Positions 20,720 to 31,008 of a stretch of DNA of 64,000 nt are shown piece by piece (the first letter of the stretch is position 1; each line of letters opens with the position of its first letter). The translations under genes and the position numbers were made by a program. The stretch comes from Symsagittifera roscoffensis (lineage: Eukaryota > Xenacoelomorpha > Acoela > Convolutidae): assembly GCF_963678635.1 (NCBI RefSeq), contig NC_087067.1, forward strand, positions 38,971,682-39,035,681, read 5' to 3'. The notes beneath the pieces are model-generated. The model did no database searches and was not told the DNA's origin. It saw nothing but the letters and a program-made list of their open reading frames with translations.

Positions 20720-21856
20720 CATTTCAAAAATCCATCAAAAATTGCTACCCAACAGTCACAGAATCAGTCTTCACCGACATCATCCCAAGATAACCAAACA
20801 CCACCTTCAACTACTCAAAATCCTCAAACATCTACACGAATTTCTTTTCAAGACAATCCATACACTTTTGAAGAACGACATGCTCGTTTATCAGAACCAC
20901 TAGAACCAGTTCAACGACAAGCACCTTTAAGCGAACCAACATATAACCTATACCCAACACTACCACAAGAACTAAGTAGAATAAGAAATTCTAGTCAAAA
21001 CCAAAATACAGTCGAAATAAATAGACAAATTATACATCCTCGACGAAACAGAAATCTTCAAACTCCCCGAGTTCATTTTGATATACCTCAATCCCCATCA
21101 CTAAACACTCCAGAAAACCCCATTGGTATATTACCAGAAACCCCTACGCTTCTTTCACAACGTAGCACCTCAAGCCTACCATCAGATTACTTAGGTTCAA
21201 CACCAACATCTGAGCAAATACGTGAAAATCCTTTCAACCCCACAAACCAAACATCACGATTTCCATATTGGACTACACATTCATTTACACAAGGTGAACC
21301 AAATTTAGTCAATGACCCCATAGATATTTCTACGGATACAACAACATCCTCATCACTACCAGAAACATTATCACTACCATCAACACCATCAATAAGCCAG
21401 ATTTCACCACCACCTTTTAACTTAAATTTTCCAAATAATCTCGACGCCAGATATCGAGAACAATCATCAATAAATATTCCTTTAAGACTAGATTGGAATA
21501 CATTTACAGCACCTCCACCACTATTTGGACAACATCAAGAAAGTAACCGCCTTCATAACTGGGCACTTAATAGATTACAATATCGCCAAGATATTCACAA
21601 CGATATCCGTGATCACAATATTCAAATACTCCAACAAAACAGTTTACAATTAAAGTTTGAAATCACAGTTAAGTTAAATAATATTACCCAACATCCCTAC
21701 CCATTAAATCCACCTAACATAACAGCTCAATCACTACCACCACCGTTTATAACTACTGAAGTAATATACAAATACGACAGATATACCAAAAACACAATTG
21801 GCTACATTACATTTTATAATCCATACTCAGGATTATCATACACATGTATATTCTAA
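20720..21856 (+). CDS. ATG-less 378-codon ORF upstream of env
   Basis: This frame runs without a stop from just after TAA 20717-20719 to TAA 21854-21856. I read it codon by codon: it holds no ATG at all. The product is Pro/Ser/Thr/Asn/Gln-rich for about 250 residues, and a more ordered C-terminal part ends YNPYSGLSYTCIF. Its last 13 bases overlap the envelope start. It must be expressed by splicing onto an upstream ATG, by non-AUG initiation, or by another recoding event. Frameshifting from the preceding small ORF is blocked by the stop at 20717. A possible acceptor is CTACCCAACAG at about 20745-20755. No homology recognised. Confidence 0.75.
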   Translation, partial: HFKNPSKIATQQSQNQSSPTSSQDNQTPPSTTQNPQTSTRISFQDNPYTFEERHARLSEPLEPVQRQAPLSEPTYNLYPTLPQELSRIRNSSQNQNTVEINRQIIHPRRNRNLQTPRVHFDIPQSPSLNTPENPIGILPETPTLLSQRSTSSLPSDYLGSTPTSEQIRENPFNPTNQTSRFPYWTTHSFTQGEPNLVNDPIDISTDTTTSSSLPETLSLPSTPSISQISPPPFNLNFPNNLDARYREQSSINIPLRLDWNTFTAPPPLFGQHQESNRLHNWALNRLQYRQDIHNDIRDHNIQILQQNSLQLKFEITVKLNNITQHPYPLNPPNITAQSLPPPFITTEVIYKYDRYTKNTIGYITFYNPYSGLSYTCIF

Positions 21857-24462
21857 AATTATTAATTTTTCTCCAACTCCTTTTTCTAGTAATCTCAAAT
21901 CAAAACATAAACCCTTCTCCTCGTACAGGACCACAAGATTTATTAGTAACACATTACGATTGTGAAGAAAATGAACAAAAAACACTACATAAATATGCAA
22001 TAAATCAAGTATCACAATGTGAAACAGAACCACAAGCTATAGAAACCACAGATGTAATAGCAACACTCTATTCAAAAGCCCGAGCAACAACAGTTACAGG
22101 TTATAAATTCACAGCAACATTTTCCGAAAAGAAAGTACATTGTTCACAAGTCTCGAACGGAAACAAAAACCGACTTGACCATGAATCATTCTATCAAAGT
22201 AATATAGAACGTCTTTTACATCTCAATCCCGACGATTGTAAAAATGAATTACTTAGACTAAACATCACACAAAATAAAAACTCCCAAAGAAAGTTAGTTA
22301 ATTTTCAAGTTTTTCCAGACTCTGTACATCAATCACAACTTGAAAGACACCAAGGACATATAAAACTAGACGAAAAATACCCGTATAACGGCGCACACGG
22401 ACGATTAACCTATGAACTACACGATAAACATTGGATACCACACATTGGTATAAATGACCCATCAAACTGCAAAGCAGACACAAAAAATAAAGGATACCAA
22501 GAAATAATGTTTTTTGATTGGAAAATACAACTCGAAAAAATACAACTAACACGAGATTTATCAGATAATACTATGATCTATCAAGGAATCCGATTACCTT
22601 GTAAAAATGATCAAGGTTATTGCGACCCTACAACGAGAACACAAGCAACAATTGTTTGGTTCCCCGAAGATACATGTACAACATTTCAAGTAGCAAAAAT
22701 ACACGCTCGTATGATAAAATTTCACGAAAAATATTTTATACAATCAATTCCATATGAACAAGTCCATCCATCACGAAAACTAAGTTCTAATTTTAGAAAC
22801 ATAGACAATATAGAAAATAAATTGACACGTTTTCAAATATATCAAGAAACAGAACTTGCATGTAAATACAGGAATCCACTTCACAGAACACAATACTCTG
22901 AAATATTAGTTGAATACGAAAAAGGATTCGACATGACCACTGGAAAAGTAAAAATCGACCCATATGCCACAGGTCATCCTCCAAACGAAGGAACATCCTA
23001 TATACCAGTTAATTTTGAAAAAAGCAACGGACAACCTGGTGGACATCTAAAACCCCATGACACCAGAAGCACACGCTTACAAGAATTATCACTAATGAAT
23101 ACTACATATTTCGGTAATATCCACTATGATATTCATTTAGATATGAAACTAGATTATACAATTAGCCGAATTTTTCAAGAAATGTCACTCTCCGAATTAG
23201 AAACACTACACCAACTATGCGAATTAGAACGAACACAAATATTACAATCACTTGCACTAGCAGTATTAAAAATACCCTATGCAGGATACTTATTATCTGG
23301 AAATAGATCAAATTTTTTAGACTATGAAGGAAACATCTTATGGTTTTATACTTGTACTAAAAAAATATCACCACTATACGTTTTTGAAGATAAAAGATGT
23401 TATAAAAGAATCCCTATCTTTTATAAGAATAAAGTACATTTCGTGGATACACTTTCACGAAGAACCTATTTCTGGGATACCGCAGTCCCATGTGGATCAG
23501 AAAACAGCCACAATGTAGTACAACTAAACCCTGATGAAAATAAATATTATCTTCTCACTCCATATCCCACATTAATGCAATCACTCAAAAAATTTTCACC
23601 AGAAAGCATTCGCGCTATTGCTCGAAACCCAAATATAGACTTACAATCAATAGGAATCTATTCAAAATCAGATATTCAACATCACATTAGAACACAACAA
23701 TTCCAAGAATTATTAACACAAATGGACACTATACAAAGACAATCAATAGACCAAAATTTACGCAAACTTGCAGAAACCGCAGGATTTGCCGATATCTACA
23801 CGCAAGACTATAGCGGATATTTTAAAGACATTAAAGATTATATATATCTAAACGGTGAAAAATACCGTCCCCAAGATATATCACCAATTAACATTTTTAG
23901 CTTTGTTACACTCAAAAATGAGATCCTCGATTTTCTAGGATGGCCCTACTACATCTTAGAAAAATTGACTATTTTATACGCAATGTTTAACTTTATTGGA
24001 TTTCTTTTCTCACTCTTAAAAGGAATCTACAACACATGTGCTATACACACACAAGTAAACAGACAAGCAAGCGTAGCACGCATACTCTTTGCAGGATTTT
24101 TTGGAATCTTTTCTACATCTATAAACAAAATTCTTTTAGACGCACAAATAAAAGAATATAACACAAAAATAGCAACACGACAAAATACATACGACGAAGA
24201 ACATAACAATGTAGACATAACGCCAACGGCACCACAATTACCACCCCTACCAAATAACCATCCACTATCCCTAGTCCCACGAAATTTTCGAAATTTAGCC
24301 ATCACACATAATCCAAATTTTCGACTCACCACATCACAAAGTCCCATCCAACATATAATGACACACCAGTCACAAGATGATAATACTTATGAACAAATTA
24401 TTGAACAACCCCATACCACCGCTTTTCAGTCTCAAAATAATCATTTTTTTAGCCCACGATGA
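21844..24462 (+). CDS. env: Envelope-like class I membrane glycoprotein
   Basis: The 872-residue protein has an N-terminal signal peptide (MYILKLLIFLQLLFLVIS) and a Cys-containing ectodomain of about 690 residues. A hydrophobic membrane span lies at about 711-735 (FNFIGFLFSLLKGI). A second hydrophobic segment is at about 745-765, followed by a tail of about 105 residues. This is the layout of a retroviral-type envelope placed downstream of pol. An early HYDC motif followed by a spaced Cys recalls the chuvirus-like mononegaviral glycoproteins seen in other invertebrate LTR elements; that assignment is tentative. The start overlaps the preceding frame by 13 nt and the stop overlaps the next start as ATGA. 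The ORF is intact. Confidence 0.85.
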   Translation: MYILKLLIFLQLLFLVISNQNINPSPRTGPQDLLVTHYDCEENEQKTLHKYAINQVSQCETEPQAIETTDVIATLYSKARATTVTGYKFTATFSEKKVHCSQVSNGNKNRLDHESFYQSNIERLLHLNPDDCKNELLRLNITQNKNSQRKLVNFQVFPDSVHQSQLERHQGHIKLDEKYPYNGAHGRLTYELHDKHWIPHIGINDPSNCKADTKNKGYQEIMFFDWKIQLEKIQLTRDLSDNTMIYQGIRLPCKNDQGYCDPTTRTQATIVWFPEDTCTTFQVAKIHARMIKFHEKYFIQSIPYEQVHPSRKLSSNFRNIDNIENKLTRFQIYQETELACKYRNPLHRTQYSEILVEYEKGFDMTTGKVKIDPYATGHPPNEGTSYIPVNFEKSNGQPGGHLKPHDTRSTRLQELSLMNTTYFGNIHYDIHLDMKLDYTISRIFQEMSLSELETLHQLCELERTQILQSLALAVLKIPYAGYLLSGNRSNFLDYEGNILWFYTCTKKISPLYVFEDKRCYKRIPIFYKNKVHFVDTLSRRTYFWDTAVPCGSENSHNVVQLNPDENKYYLLTPYPTLMQSLKKFSPESIRAIARNPNIDLQSIGIYSKSDIQHHIRTQQFQELLTQMDTIQRQSIDQNLRKLAETAGFADIYTQDYSGYFKDIKDYIYLNGEKYRPQDISPINIFSFVTLKNEILDFLGWPYYILEKLTILYAMFNFIGFLFSLLKGIYNTCAIHTQVNRQASVARILFAGFFGIFSTSINKILLDAQIKEYNTKIATRQNTYDEEHNNVDITPTAPQLPPLPNNHPLSLVPRNFRNLAITHNPNFRLTTSQSPIQHIMTHQSQDDNTYEQIIEQPHTTAFQSQNNHFFSPR

Positions 24463-26264
24463 GCCGCCAACTTGGATCACTACACCGATCAAATTCCCAC
24501 CCAACCAATCTTACCTCTCCAATCCCAATAATACCACTTTTTGCTTTTCCGCCACCCGATTTTCCACCTAGTAATGTAACATCAGGCATGAATTCCGACA
24601 CTAATTCACACATCTCAGTTTTATATTCCATCTCACAACTCAATAACCCGAATATTGAAACCCCCGATGAATTTGCCGACTCAGAACCATCCCCATCCAA
24701 TAATTTTCATAACTCTTCTAATTTTTCGCAACCCCCTTTTCAACCCATATTATCCAATAACCCTGACCCAATCACTCCCACACCCTCTTATGCTTCCCAA
24801 GTTACCCCAACCTACTCCTCATACCATTCTGACCAATCATCTCATTCTCCAGACACCCCCCGAATCTCCCCAGAGCTAGATAATTTTATTACCCTTCAAC
24901 AACAACCCTACCACCTTAATACCCCAACCATAAACCAAATCTCCTCCACAATAAATTCATCCAACCCCCCTACCCCTACACCCTCTTCAAATTATACTGA
25001 ATCATTAGCACCATCATCCACATCAACTGAATCTTCACTCAACACTAATAGAGCTTACCGCACTTTTAAAAGAAAGTTCCCCAACCATCCTTTCCCAGCA
25101 AAACCAGGAACAGCCCGTGAATACATCAACCACCCCAAGCATACTAACACAAAAGAATTTTTAGCCATCACCTTACCCTCATTCCCACAATACACCTTAA
25201 ACACCCCCCACGACACTAACGAAACACGCAACTTTGTAGATGAATACGTTTTAATGCCCACTCTCTCTTGGACCTCATATTATCATTTTACTAACCCTCT
25301 TTGCTTACCTTTATCTAACACTCACATCGATATAGAGCGAAATACGGACATGCTATATCGACTCACTACACCACTAACCGCTAGACAATTTACTTACGTT
25401 GGATATAAAAAATCACTAAAAACACACACTGCACCTAGAGCTAACGAATATACACTCGAATACTATGATCACAACATCATCAGAGCTAACCAAGATCAAT
25501 TCTTAGACGACGATCGCTTCGCTAATCCACAAATTACCGAGAAATTTTTCATCAAGACACCATATATATTTACACTAAACATCTTCGACCGAAAGTTTGA
25601 TCACATTATTTCAGAAGCACTAACAGACACACAAGCATACGAAAGTTTTATAGAACGCTTCCAAATATTTTCACTAACCTTTCATTTCCTTGCACCACAC
25701 GAAAGAGATTTACACTGCTCACACGATATTATGTTGCGCACTAAACAAACCCACACATATAGTTATTATCGCTTCATCCAAAATCACTTTGACCTACACA
25801 CACCCTCTAGACAACCACACCATCGTTTTCAATTCATTAATTCCAAATACACTTCACCATTTTTCCTAAATTTCACATATTGCATTAAAGATACTAACCT
25901 TCATGGTATTCTTCGCAATTATGATCCCATAACCCAAATGTACATCTTCTGTCCCATCACCAAGACCTTCAACGCCGAAGAATCCCGACCCTTCCTTATC
26001 CCGCACGAGTTTGTACAACCTATAGAAATCCCAATTTTAGAATTCATCCACAACACTAAATTCAATCACAAATTATATAATCTAATCCAAAACACACCTT
26101 ATGAGTTTGCAGTTGGCACTGAAGAACTAACCACTATTAAGGCACTTCAATTGCTTTGGCCACTGCTTCAGACTAAAAATATCATCCGCATCTTAGCTAA
26201 ACTACTAACAACTTCAGAACTAATTCACGACATCTTCCCCCACGGTTTTTTCCCCGACGACTAA
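24459..26264 (+). CDS. Orphan 601-residue protein downstream of env
   Basis: The ATG at 24459 overlaps the env stop TGA (24460-24462) as ATGA. Residues 1-200 are Pro/Ser/Thr/Asn-rich and probably disordered. Residues 200-601 look folded, rich in aromatic and His residues, with segments such as FLAPHERDLHCSHD and NFTYCIKDTNLHGIL. There is no signal peptide, membrane span or known motif. The overlap suggests it is translated after env by termination-reinitiation from one RNA. The stop codon lies three bases before a consensus splice donor. Function unknown; an accessory protein is a reasonable guess. Confidence 0.75.
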   Translation: MSRQLGSLHRSNSHPTNLTSPIPIIPLFAFPPPDFPPSNVTSGMNSDTNSHISVLYSISQLNNPNIETPDEFADSEPSPSNNFHNSSNFSQPPFQPILSNNPDPITPTPSYASQVTPTYSSYHSDQSSHSPDTPRISPELDNFITLQQQPYHLNTPTINQISSTINSSNPPTPTPSSNYTESLAPSSTSTESSLNTNRAYRTFKRKFPNHPFPAKPGTAREYINHPKHTNTKEFLAITLPSFPQYTLNTPHDTNETRNFVDEYVLMPTLSWTSYYHFTNPLCLPLSNTHIDIERNTDMLYRLTTPLTARQFTYVGYKKSLKTHTAPRANEYTLEYYDHNIIRANQDQFLDDDRFANPQITEKFFIKTPYIFTLNIFDRKFDHIISEALTDTQAYESFIERFQIFSLTFHFLAPHERDLHCSHDIMLRTKQTHTYSYYRFIQNHFDLHTPSRQPHHRFQFINSKYTSPFFLNFTYCIKDTNLHGILRNYDPITQMYIFCPITKTFNAEESRPFLIPHEFVQPIEIPILEFIHNTKFNHKLYNLIQNTPYEFAVGTEELTTIKALQLLWPLLQTKNIIRILAKLLTTSELIHDIFPHGFFPDD

Positions 26265-26267
26265 CAG

Positions 26268-26345
26268 GTAAGTATGAATTAAATGAATATTACTAACTAA
26301 TTAAAATATTAAAAACTCACCATTCTTTATCCATGTTTTCTTTAG
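26268..26345 (+). other. Predicted 78-nt intron in the 3' region of the retroelement
   Basis: A full donor consensus, CAG|GTAAGT, lies three bases after the stop of the 601-residue ORF. A perfect TACTAAC branch-point sequence is at 26291-26297, and a pyrimidine-rich acceptor, TGTTTTCTTTAG, ends at 26345. All three signals are in order and at workable distances. Confidence 0.7.
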
Positions 26346-27878
26346 ATTTTTAGCCTTCATCCGACAATCACCTACAAAAACCACAAAAGACAAATAAAAA
26401 TCGCAAATTTCATCAAACAGATTTCAAAAATTCTATTAATCTCTTACACTTATAAATTTATAAATTTAATACCAATGCAATAAATTCATTTCTAAAAATT
26501 TCCCCACAAGCAGTAAATCTAATTATGATGAAAATTTGTAACTTAAAATTCCCCCATAACTAGCAGTAAATTTCCAAATTCCATGCAGTAAATTAATAAA
26601 ATGCAAATGCAGTACTAACCTTTTGATATTCTCATTTATTCGCACAGAAATTCTATCCACACTCGCACAGCTCGCCCACGAAGAATTGTTTAAAATAATG
26701 AATTTCAGTTTCAAGTTTTCACACTCAACAACTCTAACATATAATAACATGTTTCAAACTTTCCTTTAACCCGGTTGGAAAGGAATCATATACTAAACAA
26801 AACTAACCAACGCAGCTTACTAAATACCACAAATCATAGAATAACAGCATGACTAAGAAAAGGAAACCAACGGTACCCAAACCGGATTAACCCAGTTTAA
26901 AACTGGATAATTTATTCTTTTGAAGACTATTATAAAGTCTAAGAAAGAAATAATAAAACACAAAAAAGTCGAAAGACAAACCCATACCACGAACAATTTA
27001 CTTTTTGGAAAAAGGACATAACCAACAAGACATAAGAAAAACCACAACAAACCCAACATAAAACGTTGTCACATAACAGGACCCCTCACAAAAACCGCAT
27101 GAAATCATACTCCCACTCCTGGCCTAACCCACCAGGAAGGACGTCCTGAGCATGCTCTATAGCCGGCCTAACCCACCGCGCTACATCCACGCTTTGTGAC
27201 CACACCTCTATTTTTAATAAGAGCTACTCAAGGGTGAGTAACTCTTCAAAATAACCGAACTAAAACAAAAAGCTTTTGTGAAAACAACTAACTAAAATCA
27301 TAATTAAAAAAATATTAAACTAATAAATGTTTTATAAAATGTAAATTACATTATGCAATACATAGATCAGAATACAACACCAAGGACGAACATCTAAAGA
27401 CAAAACGACCCCACTACACTCGAGAGAGAATGACCAACCACAATCGATATGCCACTCACAATCACAACTCAAAGGATTTAGAGTACGACTTGACTTCGCA
27501 GAAAAGGACTTCATTGAACTAGACCAATGACCACCTCGATGTTCAAGTATACGTACAGATCCGAGTAACCAGGCATCCCCTCCACGCACAATCTCCACGC
27601 CATTCCCAAACTAGATCAGACACAAAAGAAGTTCTCCACGCAGAACAGAAAAACCTGACATAGCAAACCATTCTGAAATCAGATTTGAGTTTATTGCAAA
27701 GACTTAGTCGTTGTCACTAGAAGACACAACGTCTTATGTCTCTAACTCCAGCTTCCTGGAACTTCTTTAACAAAAAGGAAACAGAAGAAATAAGATGTTC
27801 GCCAAACACCAACTTCCATCATCCATCCTTCGAATTGCAGAAGAACTATTCTAAAAAACTCTGTAAAACCCGGATGGG
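26346..27878 (+). other. 3' non-coding region of the retroelement
   Basis: About 1.5 kb lack a credible coding frame. GGCCTAACCCACC occurs twice near 27121-27178. The sequence just before the right LTR, CCCGGATGGG, may act as a polypurine tract, though it is interrupted by one T. Confidence 0.5.
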
Positions 27879-28288
27879 TGGAACCTGATCTAAACTACAT
27901 TTTATGATTGGATAAATTAGATATTTTACCAATGTAAAGTATTTAATATTAACCAATCATGATCCATCTAACTAACAACCCACTTATTTGTAAGTGCTGA
28001 AGTTACTTGTAATTTCAGCACCAGAGAGATTTGAATTTAACTTAGAAATTAGTTGGACTCTCCCGAGCACTTCAACAACCGCAATAGACCAGTATACCCT
28101 AGATCTATTGAGCCTAGCAGAGACTAGTTAAACAACCTGAGACTAGATAGTATAAGAGTAAGATTAGGATCGGTATTAGACTAAGAAGTTGCACGAATCT
28201 ATCCGGCCGAAAATAAGATAGCGTGACGAGCAGACGGTGTACCCTATCCGAAATTACTCTATGAGTTAACCAACTCGGTCCTAACTCA
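27879..28288 (+). repeat. 3' LTR
   Basis: It is 410 bp and identical by eye to 9373-9782. The flanking TTTT after 28288 matches the TTTT before 9373. Confidence 0.96.
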
Positions 28289-28801
28289 TTTTTCCGAAAT
28301 ATTTCAGGCAAATAAAGTTTTCTTCGGGCACCGAGCCATCAAAGCTGTGCTGCAGTGAGAAACTCTAGACTGATGAGTAAAAAAGAACTAACTTTCAATT
28401 TGTTATAGACAGCCATCAGTTGCGCATTCTGTCTGAGGGAACTCTTCAGATTCTTCGCTTTTCCTCCGTCTATCCCGTCTCTTAGGTGGACATAGGTGGA
28501 CCTCAGACCCTGGTTGTTGAGCAGATCCCAGGCTTGGTAGAGAAAATGGCCCAAGTAGAAACACTGTGACATCGTCTGAAATTTGCAAAACAATCTTAGA
28601 TATATCCTTTAAAGACAACGACATGTTGTGATTACCTAAATTGGATCTCGTTATCTACCTTCTCGTATTGCAAAAGATGAGGATTCAAAACTAAGTACAA
28701 CAAATTCGCGGAATGCGGTAAAAAATGAAAGCGGTTACTGGAGAGCATTCAAATCTACCAAATAAGTTTTTTTAAACTCAAACAAATCTCATTATTCATG
28801 A

Positions 28802-28872
28802 CAGGATGTAGATCAGCGGTAGATCGTCTGCTGTGCATGCGGAAGGCCTGGGGTTCGACCCCCACATCTCAA
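28802..28872 (+). pseudogene. tRNA-Ala-like pseudogene
   Basis: Related to tRNA-Ala(TGC) at 8150, with GATGTAGATCAGCGGTAG at the D-arm, TGTGCAT in the anticodon loop and an intact T-arm GTTCGACC. The acceptor start and end (CAGG / CTCAA) no longer pair well, and the D-stem is altered. The copy at 36226-36296 is its duplicate. Confidence 0.75.
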
Positions 28873-29110
28873 CACTTTTATACGTAATTTATTTAATAAA
28901 TCTATCTTTACATAATTCCAGTTTTTTTTTTCTAGTTCATTGGTCTGTCTTAAATCCGCTATAGATTACAATGTCAAATTATAATTTAATTTCTATATCT
29001 ATTTTTTTACGGCTTTTCCCGACCTCCACCCCCCAAAAAAAATGAATTTCAATTTTGGAAAACTCTTAACATTCTCATAATGCGTTGTCTGTAGTTTTAT
29101 TGTTAAAAAC

Positions 29111-29560
29111 TATGAGCTAGTTTTTTAAAGTTACTAGTTAGCATTCAAATCAATCAAACATGCTTTTTTCATGCTGTCATTGCAGTTAGTTCAATAAACA
29201 AGAACGCTCGTTCAGAGCAAAACACTTAAGGTCCTGACTGCAGGACTTACAGGTCCTGCTGTCTCAAAAGTTTTTGCTATCAGGTCTAAACCAAAAAAAC
29301 TCCTCTTTTAATAATAGAGATGTCAACTTCTTTACGTTTCTTCGGCAGTTTACACTTTTTTGATCGAGAAACTCTTGAGCAATGTCGAAATGACGAAAAG
29401 TCATATATTTTAGAAAACAAGTTATGATTTAAAAAACAACTATGAGCTCGTTCTTTTCAATTAATGGAGATCATTCAAACCTACCAAAACGTGCTTTTTT
29501 GTCAAGCAGTTTAGTAGAAAAAACAAGAACGCTCGTACAAAATAATTAAGGTCGGGGCTT
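29111..29560. repeat. Diverged direct repeat, period about 330 bp
   Basis: The block 29111-29250 (ATGAGCTAGTTTTTT ... AACAAGAACGCTCG) recurs in diverged form at 29440-29560. The same pair is seen in the right duplication copy at about 36533 and 36866. No coding content is credible. Confidence 0.5.
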
Positions 29561-30074
29561 TTGGTTTTGCTGATTGTTTTTATCTTAAATTTGAAAACAT
29601 AGCCTACAGAAAGTCGGAAAAGGTCGATGAACTCAAGGGAACCTAAACAAATCAAATTAGAAATAAATCACTTTATAGCTTTTTGAACTTCCAGACTTCG
29701 TTATAAATGACCATTTGTTCATAGAAACTAACCCAGCTAAAAAAAATTACGCCAGTAGTTATTTTATTTACTCCCGCTGGAATATCTGAACAAAGCCCAC
29801 ATTCGAAAACAAAAATTATTCAAGTTTCTACGCACCATTCCCAATTTAGTAATTGAATAACGCACTTGCCCTTCTTTTGGCAAATGAATTTGAATTGAGC
29901 TTGAAAAGAAATCAAAAGTCAAATCACTAAAAAAATTCAACGCGAGTTTGATCAATTTTCAAAACGTTTAGATGTAAAAATGAACACGACTTAACTACGT
30001 GTTTTCATTTCGCGCATTGACACTGAGAAAGAGAAAACGTTTGATTAAAAATGTAAGAATCAAAGTGGTACATT

Positions 30075-30330
30075 AGCATAGATAGCAAATGAAGCGCTCA
30101 GCAATGTGTTGAGATCGCCAGATCTTGTATTCGACTCACTGCTGGGGCATTAATGGTTTGCAAGGACAAGCGTTCAAATATTCTCCTGCTTCAGATCTGC
30201 CACAGCCTGAACGACCGTTTTCGGCTTCAAGAGTGATGGTACCACACAGAAAAAAGATATGTAAAAAAGCCTTTCAGTCGCAAAAAATAGCGTCTCTCAA
30301 CAAAATAACCCGAAATAACCTTAATTGTTG
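30075..30330 (+). repeat. SINE-like sequence (candidate)
   Basis: A possible A-box region (about 30075-30095) is followed by a B-box-like TATTCGACTC near 30128-30140 and a body of about 180 bp. It is repeated at about 37503-37760 only because of the duplication. Low confidence. Confidence 0.3.
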
Positions 30331-31008
30331 AAATATTAGAATTGGTCTTTTAGATTTAGACGGACACAGTTCATCTGCAATTTAGGTAAGTAGATGGTCT
30401 AATTCCAGAGTAATGCCTCCATTCGTGTATCTGAATTCCGTTCAAAAAGCCAGAGCATCAACAAAAAGTGCAAATTAAACAATTGTTCAAAAACTGATCA
30501 AAAATAAAGAGTTTTTTTTTCCACAAATGAGAACTATTAATGAAATGAGCGTGTTACATTAGAACATTGGGTTATTGAGACCTGGTATGACACTGATACG
30601 ACGCAACTTTAAGTAAATTAATAAGTGTTGCGGTTATCAAAGCAAAATTCAAGAAAGAGGCAAATCGATCAAAAAGAAAAAAATGCATTCAGAATTTGGA
30701 AAAAAAATTGCAAACTCAATTTTTTGAAAAACTAACCAGAAAAAATACTCGAAAAAAGGATATCTACAAAAATTTCATACCTTGGTCTCGGATGAGGCTC
30801 ATATACAGCCTTACCAAGCATCGAGAATCATAAGACCGAGCGGCAAATAAGGCAAAAAAACTTGTGTAGACCCTCGTTAAGCCGAAAACGAAACTAGGTC
30901 ATAGAAAATTTAGAGCTTATGTAATTTTTAAAATCAAAATTAATACGACGCATTCCTCATAAAATAGGAAAAAACTAATTTGAACCGCTTAACCGAAAAA
31001 GTTATACG

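Larger units (their letters stand above)
9373..28288 (+). mobile_element. Complete 18.9-kb env-bearing LTR retroelement
   Basis: Two 410-bp LTRs (TGGAAC...ACTCA) that look identical by eye bound the element. TTTT flanks both sides, and the empty site GC-TTTTT-CCG is preserved in the duplicate at about 35717. Gene order is leader, small basic ORF, Gag-Pol (2740 residues), two small hydrophobic ORFs, a 378-codon ATG-less ORF, an envelope-like ORF (872), an orphan ORF (601), an intron-containing 3' region and the right LTR. Integrase after RNase H, a GPY motif in the integrase C-terminus and YLDD in RT place it in the Ty3/gypsy order. It is unusually long for that group, and its plus strand is A-rich and G-poor throughout. 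Identical LTRs and open frames imply a very recent insertion. Confidence 0.97.

Noticed and set aside
20299-24462. Bacterial operon because of ATGA overlaps
   Set aside because: The frames sit between eukaryotic-type LTRs in an intron of an animal gene. No Shine-Dalgarno pattern is needed, and the setting is clearly nuclear.
28700-30000. CRISPR-like or satellite array
   Set aside because: Only two to three diverged copies of a 330-bp repeat are present, without regular spacers.
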